Assembly (NCBI GenBank): GCA_024640205.1
Contig: JAHEFL010000075.1
Location: 1-7,229 of the forward strand
Source of the DNA: Flavobacteriales bacterium
GTDB taxonomy: Bacteria; Bacteroidota; Bacteroidia; Flavobacteriales_F; PHOS-HE28
Direction of reading: 5' to 3'
DNA: 7,229 bases
Shown piece by piece: positions 5,915 to 7,229 of this stretch; positions within the stretch are counted from its first letter, which is position 1, and each line of letters starts with the position of its first letter. The notes beneath the pieces were generated by a model. That model had not been told where the DNA came from and did not search any database. It saw nothing but the letters and a program-made list of their open reading frames with translations. The position numbers and the translations under genes are program-made.

Positions 5915-6739
5915 ATGGCACATGTCCTGATCCCCACGGATTTCAGCAGCAATTCCCTGAACGCTGCCAAATATGCGATCAACTTATATGGCGCGAAAGG
6001 CAACGTGTTCACGATCCTGAACTGTTACATGATGCCAAGGGGTACGGCCAGCACGATGTGGAGCATCGATGACATGCTGGCCAAAGAATCCGTGGAAGGC
6101 ACAACGGATTTCGCCGATCGTTTGAAGGAGGAACTTACCGACCTGGATCCGATGCTGGAAGTGATCACTGAGCATGGCGATCTACCGAACGTGATCAACC
6201 GGTTCATGGATGATGAAGATCCTCCGGAACTGGTGGTCATGGGCACCCAGGGTGCATCGGGATTGAAGGAGGTGCTGATGGGCAGTAATACGGCTGATGT
6301 GATCAAGAGGTCGGAGATCCCGGTCCTCGCTGTTCCGCAGGATGCGACGTACAGCGTGCCCAAAAAGATCATCGTGGCCGATGACGGCGGACCCGTGAGC
6401 GAAGCAACCATCAATGTCCTTCAGCGGATAGCGCGGGATTCCAGTGCGGAGCTCATGATCGTGCGTGTGCTGAAGGGAACGGACCCGAAACCTGAAGGTC
6501 CCATCGGTTCGGCATACGACGCGTTGCTGAAGGAGATCCCGCATACCCACCATTATATATCCGGGGAGAATGTGATCAACGCCCTTTCCGATATGGTAGG
6601 TGCGGGCAAAGTGGACCTCGTCGTGCTATTGCATCGCCATAGGGGCTTGTTCGAACAGCTCTTTCACCGCAGTACGGCCACCAAGCTGGCCATGCACACG
6701 CATGTTCCCATGCTGGTGCTGCAGCAATTCGGGGACTGA
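5915..6739 (+). CDS. Tandem universal stress protein (two UspA domains)
   Basis: This 274-residue cytoplasmic protein is made of two UspA folds, the common tandem form. Domain 1 (about 1-142) begins HVLIPTDFSSNS with the nucleotide-site Asp9. It carries the ATP-binding signature VVMGTQGASG...LMGSN (107-125; Gly110, Gly113, Gly123-Ser124), matching G-2x-G-9x-G-S, and ends IPVLAVP. Domain 2 (about 149-271) begins KKIIVADDGG (150-159) and ends VPMLVLQ. Its nucleotide loop is degenerate: LLHRHRGLFEQLFHRSTATK (238-257) has none of the glycines except one, so it probably does not bind ATP and may instead dimerise or regulate. Universal stress proteins accumulate in starvation, low oxygen and other stresses and act as nucleotide-dependent modulators; the partner here is unknown. 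The stop TGA (6737-6739) shares its A with the ATG of the downstream protease, which points to translational coupling and a functional link. Confidence 0.92.
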   Translation: MAHVLIPTDFSSNSLNAAKYAINLYGAKGNVFTILNCYMMPRGTASTMWSIDDMLAKESVEGTTDFADRLKEELTDLDPMLEVITEHGDLPNVINRFMDDEDPPELVVMGTQGASGLKEVLMGSNTADVIKRSEIPVLAVPQDATYSVPKKIIVADDGGPVSEATINVLQRIARDSSAELMIVRVLKGTDPKPEGPIGSAYDALLKEIPHTHHYISGENVINALSDMVGAGKVDLVVLLHRHRGLFEQLFHRSTATKLAMHTHVPMLVLQQFGD

Positions 6740-7229
6740 TGTCCGCGGCAACCGTCGCTGCGCCCACAATGCGTGGATCGACCGCGTTGTTCACGTTCCG
6801 GGGGATCCGGGTTTACCTGCATTGGAGCTTTCTGTTCCTGGTCGCCTACGTGTCGTATACGGGCTATTCGGAAGGCAGGGACGTTACCCGCATCCTGGCG
6901 ATGAACGGGATGGTACTCCTCGTTTTCGTTTGCGTGGTGTTGCATGAATTCGGCCATGCCCTGATGGCCCAACGTTATGGTATACCGACGCGGGACATCA
7001 CGCTCCTGCCCATCGGCGGGGTGGCCAGCCTGGAGCGCATGCCGGAGGAACCCATCAAGGAATTCTGGATCACGGTTGCCGGTCCCGCAGTGAACCTGAT
7101 CATCTCCGCACTGGCCTTGATCGTCCTGCTCCTTGCGGGTATCCCGATCACGATGCCCACGGACATGATGGATGCCTCTAGTTGGAGCGAGGTCATCCTG
7201 ATGTTGATGTTCGTGAATCTCTGGCTCTT
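6739..7229 (+). CDS. Site-2 (M50) membrane metalloprotease, 3' end missing
   Basis: The ATG at 6739 overlaps the stress-protein stop by one base. The frame is open to the window edge (163 codons and 2 bases), so the C-terminus is cut off. The zinc site HEFGH is at residues 69-73 (HExxH with Glu70 as catalytic base), inside a hydrophobic helix (about 52-75). Other M50 landmarks are the N-terminal strand FTFRGIRVYLHWSF (18-31), the re-entrant loop LLPIGGVASLERMPEEP (89-105) and the helix with FWITVAGPAVNL (109-120). The third zinc ligand, an Asp in a PxDGG-type motif, should lie just beyond the window. Site-2 proteases cut transmembrane helices of membrane-bound regulators. This subclass often carries C-terminal CBS domains, which cannot be checked here. 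A second in-frame ATG at 6769 would remove ten unconserved residues. Confidence 0.92.
   Translation, partial: MSAATVAAPTMRGSTALFTFRGIRVYLHWSFLFLVAYVSYTGYSEGRDVTRILAMNGMVLLVFVCVVLHEFGHALMAQRYGIPTRDITLLPIGGVASLERMPEEPIKEFWITVAGPAVNLIISALALIVLLLAGIPITMPTDMMDASSWSEVILMLMFVNLWL

Noticed and set aside
6600..6947. A forward 115-codon frame spanning the stress protein and protease junction
   Set aside because: It is out of frame with both well-supported genes and has no domain of its own.

Overview
The window looks like a chromosomal segment from a fairly GC-rich member of the Bacteroidota, most likely Flavobacteriales-like. This is an inference. It rests on the near absence of Shine-Dalgarno sequences before the starts, one exact match to the Bacteroidetes -7 promoter element (TAnnTTTG) before the first forward gene, and the style of the proteins: a REC-Crp fusion, a tandem universal stress protein and an M50 protease of the HEFGH type. 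I see no mobile elements, tRNA or rRNA genes, or CRISPR repeats.

Left part (1-2016). A hotdog-fold protein of the DUF4442/thioesterase kind is read leftwards and runs off the left edge. Head to head with it, across 87 bases, is a second hotdog protein, an acyl-CoA thioesterase of the 4HBT/YbgC type. Next comes a nucleoside phosphorylase resembling uridine phosphorylase.

Middle (2017-3324). A small, charged, histidine-rich helical protein of unknown function is followed by about 305 bases without a gene. Then comes a cysteine-dioxygenase-family cupin in which one of the three iron-binding histidines is replaced by tyrosine.

Right part (3358-7229). A soluble PAS histidine kinase overlaps the start of a response regulator in which a receiver domain is fused to a Crp/Fnr-type DNA-binding protein. 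A small two-helix membrane protein, a two-domain universal stress protein and a site-2 (M50) membrane protease follow. The protease start overlaps the stress-protein stop and the gene runs off the right edge. From the dioxygenase onward all genes share one strand, with gaps of 69 bases or less and two overlaps, so they are probably one transcription unit, perhaps with an internal promoter before the small membrane gene. A reasonable reading is a redox, energy or envelope stress module: the kinase senses a cytoplasmic cue, the REC-Crp protein changes transcription, and the stress protein and protease act as outputs or modulators. The sequence does not reveal the signal or the regulon.

The points most worth a second look are the altered metal site of the dioxygenase homologue, the kinase/REC-Crp pair with a FixL-like PAS histidine, and the stress protein/protease coupling. 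None is proof of a new system.
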